DNA of 64,000 nt from Streptomyces lavendulae subsp. lavendulae (GCF_002803845.1 NZ_CP024985.1:5777501-5841500), one strand, 5' to 3'. Numbered from the stretch's first letter, positions 24,269 to 32,545 are shown. Notes: generated by a model not told the origin, from the letters alone. Numbers and translations: made by a program.

Positions 24269-25291
24269 TCAGGCGCCCTTGCCGTAGAGCTGGGCGACCA
24301 GGGAGGAGAGCACCTGGTCGGTGCGGGGGCCGTAGTTGAGGAGAACCCCGTCGTCGACGGTGAGCACGCGGCGGTCCATCCCGGCCGGCGTCTGGGCCAC
24401 GCCCGGGATCTTGACCAGGCCGTCGACGCCGCCGACGGATTCGAGGCCCTTGGTCATGACGAGGATCGCGTCGGGCGCGGCGGCGGCCAGCGCCTCGCTG
24501 GTGAGCGGGGTGAAGTCCTTGCCGAGCCCGGACTCCTTGCCGGTGTCCACCGCGCCCGCCGCCTCCAGCAGCGAGGCCGCGCCGGAGTCGGAGCCGCCGA
24601 GCAGGTAGACGGACGCGGTGCCGCGCAGGTAGAGGAAGGCCACCCGGGGCTTCTTCGCCGTTCCGGCGGGAACGCCCTTGCGGGCGGCGGCGATCCGGTC
24701 GGCGGTGCGGCCGCTGAGCTGCGTGCCCGCCTCCCGCACGCCGAGCGCGGCGGCCACCGCGCCGATCCGCTTCGGCACGTCCTCCAGCGATGTGGCGGCA
24801 GCGAGCACCAGGACCGGGATGCCGGCGTCGCGGATCTGCCGGACCGCTTCGGCGGGTCCGGTGGTGGTCTCGGCGAGCACCAGTGTCGGACGCAGCGACA
24901 GGACGCTCTCGGCGGAGACGTCGTGACCGCGTGTCACCACGGGCAGGGACGCGGCCTGTTCGAAGGTGGCGGTGATGTCCCGGGCGACGACCTGCCCGCC
25001 CAGGCCGAGGGTCTGGACGATCTCGTTGAGGCTGCCGGTCAGCGGGATGATCCGGTCAGCGGAGGTGACGGTGACCTGCGTCCCGTCGGCCGAGGGGACC
25101 GTCACCGGCAGCGCGGGGCGCGCGGTGCCGGCCAGCGGTTCCACCCGGTCCGGGAGGACGGCGGCGCCGGGCCGGGCGGGGGAGGAGCCCGCGGGGGCGT
25201 CCGTTCCCGCGCAGCCGGTCACGGCCAGTGCCAGGGCCACGACGACGGCGGCGAGGCGGGGGAAGCGCGGTGGCGTGGCGGGCGTGGGCAC
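24269..25291 (-). CDS. hmuT: HmuT heme-binding lipoprotein
   Basis: A 340-residue periplasmic-binding-type protein. The signal ends VTGC, Cys 27 being the lipid site. The mature part has the class III (helical backbone) fold of heme and siderophore receptors: RIIPLTGSLNEIVQTLGLGG, VVTRGHDVSAESVLSLRPTL, IPVLVLAAATSLEDVPKRIG and FTPLTSEALAAAAPDAIL. The His in RGHDVS and a Tyr (YLLGG region) are candidates for the heme ligands. It is the first gene of hmuTUV, reads from GTG 25291, and is divergent from an HtaA gene with a near-perfect iron box between. Confidence 0.92.
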   Translation of the reverse strand: MPTPATPPRFPRLAAVVVALALAVTGCAGTDAPAGSSPARPGAAVLPDRVEPLAGTARPALPVTVPSADGTQVTVTSADRIIPLTGSLNEIVQTLGLGGQVVARDITATFEQAASLPVVTRGHDVSAESVLSLRPTLVLAETTTGPAEAVRQIRDAGIPVLVLAAATSLEDVPKRIGAVAAALGVREAGTQLSGRTADRIAAARKGVPAGTAKKPRVAFLYLRGTASVYLLGGSDSGAASLLEAAGAVDTGKESGLGKDFTPLTSEALAAAAPDAILVMTKGLESVGGVDGLVKIPGVAQTPAGMDRRVLTVDDGVLLNYGPRTDQVLSSLVAQLYGKGA

Positions 25292-25373
25292 GAAGGCACC
25301 GTCCTGATCGTGCGGGTGGGGGCGGGGAGCGAGGTCGCGTCGACATCGGGGTTCCCCGCTCGACCGGGATAGC

Positions 25374-25392
25374 TTAGGTTAGCCTAACCTCA
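25374..25392. promoter_or_regulatory. iron box (DmdR/IdeR operator) between hmuT and the first htaA gene
   Basis: TTAGGTTAGCCTAACCTCA matches the actinobacterial iron-box consensus TTAGGTTAGGCTAACCTAA at 17 of 19 positions. It lies 28 bp before the HtaA start and 83 bp before the hmuT start and can control both directions. Confidence 0.85.
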
Positions 25393-25419
25393 CTTGCTAG
25401 ACCCTGGAGGGGGACGTCC

Positions 25420-26874
25420 ATGTCCGCACGACCCACCCGCGCGTTCACCGCGGCCCTGCTGGCGGCCCTGCTGGCGGCCCTGCTGGCGGCCCTGCTCGGG
25501 GCCCTGCTCCCGGCCTCCGCCGCCCACGCGGCGAGCCGCACCGTGCAGGGGGGCCGACTCGACTGGGGCGTCAAATCCTCCTTCCAGAGTTATGTCACGG
25601 GGCCGGTCGCGAAAGGCGGTTTCAAGCTGAAGGGCGGAGCCGCGACCGTGGGCGGCAGCCTGTTCCGCTTCCACTCGGCGGCCGGCTCCTACGACCCCGA
25701 CTCCGGTGAGTTCAACGCCTCCTTCTCCGGCGGGGTGAGCTTCCAGGGGCACCAGAAGCCCGACGGCGCGTACGAGCTCGACATGACCGTCAGCCGGCCG
25801 ACCGTCCGGATTTCCGGCGGTACCGGCACCCTCTACCTCGACGTGTCCAGCAAGGCCAAGGACACCGGCGTGGTCACCGAGGAGTTCCAGGTGCCCTTCG
25901 CCACGCTCGCCCTCGGCGGCATCGGCATGAAGGGCGGCGGCTCCCCGATAGCCCTGGCCAACGTGCCCACGACCCTCACGGCCCAGGGCGCCAAGGCCTT
26001 CGCCGGCTACTACCAGGCCGGCGCCCCGCTCGACCCCGTATCGCTCTCCGCCGACGTCGTCACCGCCCCGCAGGGCGCCCCGCCCGCCCAGGCCCCGGCG
26101 TCCCCGCAGACACCGGGCGCGCCGTCCGAAGCCCCGCAGGGGCAGGGCGCGTTCGCCGACGCCGCCGTGGACTGGGGCGTGCGCCGCACCTTCCGCGAGT
26201 ACGTGACCGGCTCGATCGGCCAGGGCAAGTGGACGCTCGCCGACGGCGCCCAGGACGGCGGCGCGCTGTTCCGCTTCCCGCGGGGCAAGGGGTCGTACGA
26301 CGGCCAGAAGGGGTCCCTCGACGCGGCGTTCGCCGGTACGGTCCACTTCACGGGCGCCCATCTCGACCTCACGCTCGGCAAGGTCGGCGTCAAGGTCGAG
26401 AACGGCAAGGGCGTCCTGACCGCCGACGTGACCACCGGCGGGGAGACGAAGGGTGCCGTGGCGCTCGTCGCGTTCGACGCCAAGGGCCTGAAGACCGAGG
26501 GGAAGCTCGCCACCTTGACCGAAGCCCCGGCCACCCTCACCGAGGGCGGCGCCCAGGCCTTCAACTCCATGTACCGGCCGGGCACCGAGATGGACCCCGT
26601 CTCGCTGTCCGTCGCGCTCGACGCGGGCGCCACCCTGCCCGCCCTGCCCGACCTGGGCTCCACGGCCGCCCCCTCGCCCGCACCGCCGGCCGCTTCGGCC
26701 TCCGCCCCCGCCTCCCCGGGTCCGGCCGCCGCGGCCGAGCGGTCCTCGTCGGCCGGTGCCTACCTCGGCCTCGCCGCCGCCGCGGTCCTGGTCCTGGCCG
26801 GCGCCGGAACGTTCCTGGTGCTGCGCAGGCGCCGCGCGGCAGCGGCCGGCGCGGGGCCCGCCGACACCCCGTAA
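25420..26874 (+). CDS. HtaA-domain heme-binding surface protein
   Basis: A 484-residue exported protein. The signal peptide (1 to about 37) has an unusual repeated core, LLAALLAALLAALLGALL. Two HtaA domains follow, at about 40-210 and 245-405; each opens with a V/LDWGV motif and a Tyr in a YVTG motif (SFQSYVTGP, FREYVTGS), the Tyr being the expected heme ligand. A Pro/Ala/Ser linker leads to a single helix at about 445-468 and a basic RRRR end, so the protein is anchored in the membrane and faces outward. It lacks a clear sortase motif. HtaA proteins of Corynebacterium capture heme from hemoproteins and pass it to HmuT. It is divergent from hmuT and shares its iron box. Confidence 0.9.
   Translation: MSARPTRAFTAALLAALLAALLAALLGALLPASAAHAASRTVQGGRLDWGVKSSFQSYVTGPVAKGGFKLKGGAATVGGSLFRFHSAAGSYDPDSGEFNASFSGGVSFQGHQKPDGAYELDMTVSRPTVRISGGTGTLYLDVSSKAKDTGVVTEEFQVPFATLALGGIGMKGGGSPIALANVPTTLTAQGAKAFAGYYQAGAPLDPVSLSADVVTAPQGAPPAQAPASPQTPGAPSEAPQGQGAFADAAVDWGVRRTFREYVTGSIGQGKWTLADGAQDGGALFRFPRGKGSYDGQKGSLDAAFAGTVHFTGAHLDLTLGKVGVKVENGKGVLTADVTTGGETKGAVALVAFDAKGLKTEGKLATLTEAPATLTEGGAQAFNSMYRPGTEMDPVSLSVALDAGATLPALPDLGSTAAPSPAPPAASASAPASPGPAAAAERSSSAGAYLGLAAAAVLVLAGAGTFLVLRRRRAAAAGAGPADTP
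25456..25500 (+). repeat. 12-bp tandem repeats inside an htaA signal peptide
   Basis: The unit CTGCTGGCGGCC is repeated three times and once more in a changed form, giving the repeated residues LLAA. Such repeats can expand or contract by slippage; because the unit is 12 bp, the frame would be kept. Confidence 0.7.
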
Positions 26875-26880
26875 TGCCCC

Positions 26881-26916
26881 TCCCAGCCCTCCCAGCCCTC
26901 CCAGCCCTCCCAGCCC
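26881..26916 (+). repeat. 9-bp tandem repeat between the two htaA genes
   Basis: TCCCAGCCC is present four times in a row, followed by a C/T-rich stretch to about 26935. It lies between the stop of the first htaA gene and the ribosome binding site region of the second. The strand asymmetry (all pyrimidine except A and G of each unit) is unusual. No function is known. Confidence 0.8.
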
Positions 26917-26952
26917 TTCCTTTCCCTCCATGCCTCCAGGGAGTTCCCACCC

Positions 26953-28440
26953 ATGTCGTCCCACCGCCGCCCCGCCTTCCTCGCGGCCGCCGTCCTCACC
27001 GCCGCCACCCTCACCGCCGCCGCCTTCGTCATACCCGCCACGGCGGCGGACGCCGTGCCGGCCGCCGGGGCGCCGGCCGCCGCCGCGCCGGTCAAGGTCA
27101 TCGGCGGCACCCTCGACTGGGGCCTGCTCGCCGACTACCGCGCGTACGTGACGGGCATGGCCAAGGGCACCATCACCGTGGCCGACGGCGCCAAGACCAA
27201 CGCGGACGGCAGCCTGCAGTTCGGCGAAGCCACCGGCGCCTACGACGAGGCCGCCGGGAACGTGCTGAAGGCCGCCTTCAAGGGCAGCGTCACCTTCTCC
27301 TCGCCCGCCCCGCCCGTCGGCCACGGCTTCGAGATCAAGCTCTCGGACTTCCGCATCGACACGGGCACCAAGAAGGTCACCGCCGACGTCACCAAGGGCG
27401 GCAGCACCACCCAGGACGTCCCGCTCGCGGACGTCGCCTTCGGCCGGCCGCCGATGGACAGGCTGGCGACCGTCCTCACCAAGGAGACGGCCGACGCGCT
27501 GGGTGCGACCCGGTACAACAAGCTGGACGGAGACCCGCTCACCGTCAAGGTCCAGTTCGAGAGCCCCAGCCCCGGCACCTCCCCCAGCACCTCTCCGAAG
27601 CCCTCCACCACCGGCGGCACGCCCCCCGCCGACGGGGTGCAGAAGCTCCTCGCGGGCCGGCTGCGCTGGGGCGTGAAGGAGAGCTTGCGCTCGTACGTGA
27701 CCAGCGTGACCCCGGCGGCCGGGGCCGTGAAGGACGGCGAGAGCTTCTCCTTCGCCTTCGGCAAGGGCGAGCTGGACACCAAGAAGCACAAGCTGAGCGC
27801 CTCCTTCGAGGGCAGCCTGCGCTTCCGGCACGCCGACCACGGCATCGACATGACCTTCGCCAACGTGCGCGTCGACACCGAGGGCGACAAGGGCACCCTG
27901 GTCCTCGACGTCATCACCCCCGAGGGCGCGAAGACGAACGTCCCCTTCGCCACCCTCAGCCTGCCGAAGGCGGACTACACGACGCAGAACAAGGTGCTGG
28001 CCCTGAACGGCGTCCGCGCCGCCCTCACCGCCGAGGGCGCGGCCGCCTTCACGTACAAGGGCGAGCCCATGTACAAGACCGGCGTGCGCATCGACGACGT
28101 CAACCTGTCGGTGGGCCTGGACAAGGACGTCCCCCTTCCCTCCACCGGCGGCACCGGAACCACGGGCGGCTCGAACACCACCGGGGGGTCGGGCACCACG
28201 GGAGGCAGCACGGGCACCACGACCGGCGGCACCACCACCGGCGGCACGGTCGGCGGCTCCTCCGGCACCGGCGGTTCCACCGGAACCACCGGCTCCTCCG
28301 GCGGTTCCGTGGGCGGGAAGCTCGCCTCCACCGGGGCCGAGGTCCCGGCCGGCGCCCTCCTCGGTGCCTCCGGCGCGGTCATCGCCGCCGGCGCCGGTGC
28401 CGTGTACGTCGCGCGCCGCCGCCGAACGGCCGGTCACTGA
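26953..28440 (+). CDS. HtaA-domain heme-binding protein with LAxTG cell-wall sorting signal
   Basis: A 495-residue exported protein. A signal peptide (1 to about 32) precedes two HtaA domains at about 48-215 and 228-395, with YRAYVTGMAKG and LRSYVTSVTP carrying the candidate heme-ligand Tyr. A low-complexity Gly/Ser/Thr stretch of about 55 residues would span the cell wall. The C-terminus has KLASTGAEVPAG at about 456, a hydrophobic helix and RRRR: the three-part sorting signal, with LASTG fitting the LAxTG motif of class E sortases. So this copy should be covalently attached to peptidoglycan, unlike its neighbour. The start is 79 bp after the first gene; both are probably co-transcribed under the iron box. 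Confidence 0.9.
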   Translation: MSSHRRPAFLAAAVLTAATLTAAAFVIPATAADAVPAAGAPAAAAPVKVIGGTLDWGLLADYRAYVTGMAKGTITVADGAKTNADGSLQFGEATGAYDEAAGNVLKAAFKGSVTFSSPAPPVGHGFEIKLSDFRIDTGTKKVTADVTKGGSTTQDVPLADVAFGRPPMDRLATVLTKETADALGATRYNKLDGDPLTVKVQFESPSPGTSPSTSPKPSTTGGTPPADGVQKLLAGRLRWGVKESLRSYVTSVTPAAGAVKDGESFSFAFGKGELDTKKHKLSASFEGSLRFRHADHGIDMTFANVRVDTEGDKGTLVLDVITPEGAKTNVPFATLSLPKADYTTQNKVLALNGVRAALTAEGAAAFTYKGEPMYKTGVRIDDVNLSVGLDKDVPLPSTGGTGTTGGSNTTGGSGTTGGSTGTTTGGTTTGGTVGGSSGTGGSTGTTGSSGGSVGGKLASTGAEVPAGALLGASGAVIAAGAGAVYVARRRRTAGH

Positions 28441-28459
28441 CCCGTGCTTGAATGCCCGC

Positions 28460-29128
28460 GTGAACGATCTGGATGTGATCAAGGTCTTCTGCGCGGGTGA
28501 CGGCCGGTTCGGCAACCTGCTCGGAGTCGTGCGCGACGGCCGGACCTGCCCCGAGGACGCGGACCGGCAGGCCCTCGCGGCCGAACTGGGCTACAGCGAG
28601 ACGGTGTTCGTCGACGACCCCGAGCGCGGGGTCGTCGACATCCGCACGCCCGGCACCCGCATGTCCTTCGCGGGCCACCCGCTGGTCGGCGTCGCCTGGC
28701 TGCTGGACATCGAGGAACTCCAGCCGCCCGCCGGCTCCGTATGGGCCCGCGACGACGGGGAGTTCACCTGGATCACGGCCCGCCCCGAATGGGTCACGGG
28801 CAAGCGCACCGAGCAGTACGCGGACCCCGCCGAGGTCGACGCGCTGCCCGCACCGCCGCCCGGCGAGGGCTGGCTGTACGCGTGGGCCTGGGAGGACGAG
28901 GCCGCCGGCCGCATCCGGGCCCGGGGCTTCCCGCGCCGCCCCGACGGGGCCATCACCGAGGACGAGGCCACCGGCTCGGCGGCGATCCTGCTGACGGCCC
29001 AGCTCAACCGCGCCCTGAACATCACCCAGGGCGCGGGCTCCCAGATCCTCACCGCGCCGGGCCCCGACGGCACCGTCGAGATCGGCGGCCGCGTCCGCTT
29101 CGCGGAGCCCCGGCGGCCCTCCGCCTGA
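28460..29128 (+). CDS. PhzF family isomerase-like protein
   Basis: A 222-residue protein of the PhzF/diaminopimelate epimerase fold. The N-terminal IKVFCAGDGRFGNLLGVV is the usual phenazine-biosynthesis-like start, LGYSETVFVDDP holds the conserved Glu that acts as general base in PhzF, and RMSFAGHPLVGVAWLL and ITEDEATGSAAILL (acid region, first and second halves) are conserved. It is shorter than typical PhzF (about 280), so some loops are missing. The reaction is unknown; most family members are not linked to phenazines. It starts from GTG, 20 bp after the second htaA gene, and may be part of that operon. Confidence 0.8.
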   Translation: MNDLDVIKVFCAGDGRFGNLLGVVRDGRTCPEDADRQALAAELGYSETVFVDDPERGVVDIRTPGTRMSFAGHPLVGVAWLLDIEELQPPAGSVWARDDGEFTWITARPEWVTGKRTEQYADPAEVDALPAPPPGEGWLYAWAWEDEAAGRIRARGFPRRPDGAITEDEATGSAAILLTAQLNRALNITQGAGSQILTAPGPDGTVEIGGRVRFAEPRRPSA

Positions 29129-29131
29129 CGC

Positions 29132-29168
29132 GGTGCCCGGCGGGTGCGCCGGGCACCCGCCGGGCACC
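29132..29168. terminator. hairpin between the PhzF-like gene and heme oxygenase
   Basis: A perfect 16-bp stem (29132-29147 with 29153-29168) and a 5-nt loop lie between two convergent genes, only four bases after the PhzF-like stop. Confidence 0.75.
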
Positions 29169-29182
29169 CGCCGGGGTGCGGG

Positions 29183-29830
29183 TCAGGCGCTCAGCCGGAA
29201 CTGCTCGCCCAGCTCCCGGAAGACCGCGCCGTTGAAGTCGAAGGCGCGCTTGCACTCGTCGATGATCCGCTGCTTCTCCAGGTCGTCCGCGGCGATCGCG
29301 TCGAGCAGCTCGCGGTAGGTCCGCTTGAAGGCGGCCGGGTTCGCGATGTCCGCGAAGACGTAGAACCGCACGCCGTCGCCCTTGCGCTCGAAGCCCCAGG
29401 TGCGCTCCGCCTTGTCCCGGATGATCTGGCCGCCCGAGAGGTCGCCCAGGTAGCGGGTGTAGTGGTGGGCGACGTACCCGCCCGGCCAGGAGGCCGCGCA
29501 CTCGGCCACGCGGGCCGCGTAGGCCAGGGTCGCGGGCAGCGCCACGACCGACTCGCGCCAGCCGGGGCCCAGCAGGTGCGCCAGGTCCCGCTCGATCTCG
29601 GCGACGCGCATCAGCTCGGGCCGGATGAAGGGCCCGGCCACCGGGTCCTCGCGGAGCGCTCCGGCCGCGTCCTCCAGCGCCCGGTACACGAACCACAGCT
29701 GCTCGGTGTAGCGGGTGTACGCGTCCACGCCGAGCCGACCGCCGAGCAGGTCGCTCATGAACGTCGAGGTCTCGGCTTCGGTGTGCTGCTCGTGCGAGGC
29801 GACACGGATGACCGTGGAGAAGGCGTCCAA
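29183..29830 (-). CDS. hmuO: heme oxygenase (biliverdin-producing)
   Basis: A 215-residue all-helical enzyme that opens heme to biliverdin, CO and free ferrous iron. HEQHTEAETSTFMSDLLGG holds the proximal heme ligand, His 16, and YLGDLSGGQIIRDKA holds the flexible distal-helix glycines. Length and motifs match corynebacterial HmuO. The start is TTG 29830, with GGAGG eight bases upstream. An iron-box-like palindrome 63 bp upstream puts it under iron control with the HmuTUV and HtaA genes, completing the path from surface heme capture to iron release. Confidence 0.95.
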   Translation of the reverse strand: MDAFSTVIRVASHEQHTEAETSTFMSDLLGGRLGVDAYTRYTEQLWFVYRALEDAAGALREDPVAGPFIRPELMRVAEIERDLAHLLGPGWRESVVALPATLAYAARVAECAASWPGGYVAHHYTRYLGDLSGGQIIRDKAERTWGFERKGDGVRFYVFADIANPAAFKRTYRELLDAIAADDLEKQRIIDECKRAFDFNGAVFRELGEQFRLSA

Positions 29831-29892
29831 GGCGGACCTCCGGAAAGAGGAATCGGGCGCGACGGCACGGTGCCGCCACGCCCGATCTTCCT

Positions 29893-29913
29893 ACTTAGGT
29901 TTGCCTAAGTCAA
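29893..29913 (-). promoter_or_regulatory. iron-box-like operator before heme oxygenase
   Basis: ACTTAGG and CCTAAGT form a perfect 7-bp inverted repeat around TTTG (29893-29910); the 19-mer at 29895-29913 matches the iron-box consensus at 14 positions. It is 63 bp before the heme oxygenase start. Confidence 0.7.
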
Positions 29914-29968
29914 TGTGTTCCCGACGCCTTGTCGGTAAAAAACGGCCCGGCCTCGGACCGTCCCCGCG

Positions 29969-30826
29969 CTAGGGAAGGGTCAGGATCTCCGCCCCCGAGT
30001 CCGTCACCACGAGCGTGTGCTCGAACTGCGCGGTGCGCTTGCGGTCCTTCGTGACGACCGTCCAGCCGTCCTCCCACATGTCGTACTCGTGGGTGCCCAG
30101 CGTCAGCATCGGCTCGATCGTGAAGGTCATGCCGGGCTCGATGACGGTGGTCGCGTGCGGGCTGTCGTAGTGCGGGACGATCAGGCCGGAGTGGAACGAC
30201 GAGTTGATCCCGTGCCCGGTGAAGTCGCGGACCACGCCGTACCCGAAGCGCTTCGCGTACGACTCGATGACCCGGCCGATGACGTTGATCTGGCGGCCCG
30301 GCTTGACCGCCTTGATCGCCCGGTTCAGGGCCTCGCGGGTGCGCTCCACCAGCAGCCGGGACTCCTCGTCCACCTCGCCGCACAGGTAGGTGGCGTTGTT
30401 GTCGCCGTGCACCCCGCCGATGTACGCGGTCACGTCGAGGTTCACGATGTCGCCGTCCTTCAGGACGGTCGAGTCGGGGATCCCGTGGCAGATGACCTCG
30501 TTGAGCGAGGAACACAGGGACTTCGGGAAGCCCCGGTACCCCAGCGTCGACGGGTAGGCGCCGTGGTCGCACATGAACTCGTGCGCGACCCGGTCCAGCT
30601 CGTCGGTGGTCACCCCCGGGGCGATGTGCTTGGCGGCCTCCTCCATCGCCCTGGCGGCGATCCGGCCGGCGATGCGCATCGCCTCGATGGTCTCGGCCGA
30701 CTGCACCTCCGGTCCGGTGTACGGAGTGGGCATCGGCTTGCCCACGTACTCGGGCCGGCGGATGTTACCGGGAACGGAACGGACGGGAGAGAGCTCGCCT
30801 GGTACGAGCAGCGACTGGCCAGACAT
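29969..30826 (-). CDS. map: methionine aminopeptidase, type I
   Basis: A 285-residue metalloprotease that removes N-terminal Met from new proteins. The five metal ligands are recognisable: Asp in NLDVTAYIGG, Asp in VHGDNNATYL, His in TGHGINSSFH, Glu in FTIEPMLTLG and Glu in AQFEHTLVV. The N-terminal 40 residues (including RRPEYVGKPMPTPYTG) are typical of the actinobacterial MapA/B type with a proline-rich SH3-binding-like linker. It is divergent from a small conserved protein gene; promoters for both lie in 30827-30885. Confidence 0.95.
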   Translation of the reverse strand: MSGQSLLVPGELSPVRSVPGNIRRPEYVGKPMPTPYTGPEVQSAETIEAMRIAGRIAARAMEEAAKHIAPGVTTDELDRVAHEFMCDHGAYPSTLGYRGFPKSLCSSLNEVICHGIPDSTVLKDGDIVNLDVTAYIGGVHGDNNATYLCGEVDEESRLLVERTREALNRAIKAVKPGRQINVIGRVIESYAKRFGYGVVRDFTGHGINSSFHSGLIVPHYDSPHATTVIEPGMTFTIEPMLTLGTHEYDMWEDGWTVVTKDRKRTAQFEHTLVVTDSGAEILTLP

Positions 30827-30885
30827 GCAAGCGAGTGTATCCAGCGGGTATGGGGCAGCATGGCGGACAGAGGAAGGAGCCGACG

Positions 30886-31122
30886 ATGGCCCTGTTCAAG
30901 AAGCGCCAGGTGGGAAAGCCCGGCGAGTGGTACTACTGCCTGGTCCACAAGAAGGTCGAAGAGGGCCCGGAATGTCCGGCCAAGGACCGCTTCGGCCCGT
31001 ACGCCACGCCCGAGGAGGCGACGCACGCCATGGAGACGGCGCAGGAGCGCAACCTCGAATGGCAGAACGACCCCAAGTGGAACGACAGGACCCGCGAAGA
31101 GGAAGAGGGCACGGCCCCCTAG
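30886..31122 (+). CDS. small hydrophilic protein of unknown function
   Basis: A 78-residue acidic protein beginning MALFKKRQVGKPGEWYYCLV. It has two Cys (YYCLVHKK and GPECPAKDRFG), several Trp and Tyr, and a helical, charged C-terminal half (EATHAMETAQERNLEWQ). The Cys/His arrangement (C, H, C) could hold a metal or nothing at all. The ATG at 30886 follows a strong AGGAAGGAG; the longer frame from 30835 lacks such a site. It sits divergent from map. I do not recognise the family beyond its being the sort of short protein conserved among streptomycetes. Confidence 0.75.
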   Translation: MALFKKRQVGKPGEWYYCLVHKKVEEGPECPAKDRFGPYATPEEATHAMETAQERNLEWQNDPKWNDRTREEEEGTAP

Positions 31123-31141
31123 CCGCGGCCCGTTCGTCCCC

Positions 31142-31747
31142 TCACCAGCGGCTGGGCGGCGGCGCGGTCAGCTGGTCGGCCAGCCGCGCCAGCCGGTCCC
31201 GCAGCCGCTGCGGGCCGCGCCGCACCGGCAGGCCGTTCTCCCCGGCCGCGGCGCTGACCAGGTGCTGCACCGTGTCCAGGTCCAGCTCCGCGGTGGCGGC
31301 GGGCACCGACAGCGCGTCGTGCGCCAGCGTGCCCAGATCCGGATCCCCGCCGTCCAGGGACAGTACGGTCGCCCCCGCCCGGCGGGCGTCGTGGACCCGC
31401 TCCAGCAGCCCGGCGCCCGGCCGCTCCGGCGCCACCACCAGCAGCGTGTGCCCGCGCCGGGCCGCCTCCAGCCGGCCCAGCCCCACCGACAGGTGCGGCG
31501 GCGCGTCCGGCCGCACGTGGTGGCGCACCAGCGTCGGCGCCAGCTCCGGCAGCCCCGACCAGGCGGCCTCGTCCACCAGGTGCGCCGCAAGGTGCCAGGG
31601 CTCGTACTGCTCGGTGCCCACGAGCAGCAGCGGCCCGCCCGACGGCACCACGGACCGCCGCAGCGAACCGGCGAACCGCCGCGCCTCGCCGGGCCAGTGC
31701 GTCCCGGCGAGCACCTCGCGCAGCAGCGCGACCCTCACGGCATCCAT
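31142..31747 (-). CDS. uncharacterised protein, possibly SIS-like fold
   Basis: A 201-residue soluble protein, Leu/Ala/Arg-rich, with no signal. The blocks GPLLLVGTEQYEPWHLAAHL near residue 40, GHTLLVVAPERPGAGLLERV and RRAGATVLSLDGGDPDLGTL alternate strand and helix as in sugar isomerase (SIS) domains, but the usual Ser/Thr-rich phosphosugar loop is not obvious. The C-terminal 40 residues are basic. Start chosen as ATG 31747 (MDAVRVALLREVL); the longer frame to 31801 has no family-like content. It is convergent with the small protein and divergent from npdG. Function unknown. Confidence 0.65.
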   Translation of the reverse strand: MDAVRVALLREVLAGTHWPGEARRFAGSLRRSVVPSGGPLLLVGTEQYEPWHLAAHLVDEAAWSGLPELAPTLVRHHVRPDAPPHLSVGLGRLEAARRGHTLLVVAPERPGAGLLERVHDARRAGATVLSLDGGDPDLGTLAHDALSVPAATAELDLDTVQHLVSAAAGENGLPVRRGPQRLRDRLARLADQLTAPPPSRW

Positions 31748-31840
31748 GGCGGCATCCTGCACCACCCGGGCGGACACGGGGGGCGTACGGGCACTTCCCA
31801 CCCCTTCGGACCTGGGGTACTCGGCAGTACCCTCGCCCCC

Positions 31841-32545
31841 ATGACTTCCTCAGACAGCACGCAGAAGCCGCCGGCCAAGGACCCCTGGGACCTGCCGGAC
31901 GTCTCCGGCCTGGTCGTCGGCGTCCTCGGCGGCACCGGCGACCAGGGCCGCGGCCTCGCCTACCGCCTCGCGCGGGCCGGCCAGAAGGTGATCATCGGCT
32001 CCCGCGCCGCCGACCGCGCACGGGCCGCCGCCGACGAGCTCGGACTCGGCGTGGAGGGCGCCGACAACGCCGAGTGCGCCCGCCGCAGCGACATCGTGAT
32101 CATCGCGGTGCCGTGGGAGGGCCACGCCAAGACCCTCGAAGCCCTCCGCGAGGACCTCGCGGGCAAGCTCGTCGTCGACTGCGTCAACCCGCTCGGCTTC
32201 GACAAGCAGGGCGCCTACGCCCTCCGGGTCGAGGAGGGCAGCGCCGCCCAGCAGGCCGCCGCCCTGCTCCCGGACTCCCGCGTCACCGCAGCCTTCCACC
32301 ACCTCTCCGCGGTCCTCCTCCAGGACGCCTCGGTGGAGGAGATCGACACCGACGTCATGGTCCTCGGCGAGTCCCGCGCCGACACCGACATCGTCCAGGC
32401 CCTCGCGGCCCGCATCCCGGGCATGCGCGGCGTCTTCGCGGGCCGGCTGCGCAACGCCCACCAGGTCGAGGCCATGGTCGCCAACCTGATCTCCACCAAC
32501 CGCCGCTACAAGGCCCACGCGGGCCTGCGCCTCACGGACGTCTGA
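31841..32545 (+). CDS. npdG: NADPH-dependent F420 reductase
   Basis: A 234-residue Rossmann enzyme that passes hydride between NADPH and the deazaflavin F420. The cofactor loop is VVGVLGGTGDQGRGLAYRL at about residues 25-43, followed by VIIGSRAADRARAAA, whose Ser-Arg selects NADPH. IVIIAVPWEGHAKTLEAL and VVDCVNPLGFDKQGAYAL are F420-side elements. The N-terminal 20 residues are an extension. This is one of the standard F420 genes of actinobacteria and stands alone here, without fbi biosynthetic genes. Confidence 0.92.
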   Translation: MTSSDSTQKPPAKDPWDLPDVSGLVVGVLGGTGDQGRGLAYRLARAGQKVIIGSRAADRARAAADELGLGVEGADNAECARRSDIVIIAVPWEGHAKTLEALREDLAGKLVVDCVNPLGFDKQGAYALRVEEGSAAQQAAALLPDSRVTAAFHHLSAVLLQDASVEEIDTDVMVLGESRADTDIVQALAARIPGMRGVFAGRLRNAHQVEAMVANLISTNRRYKAHAGLRLTDV

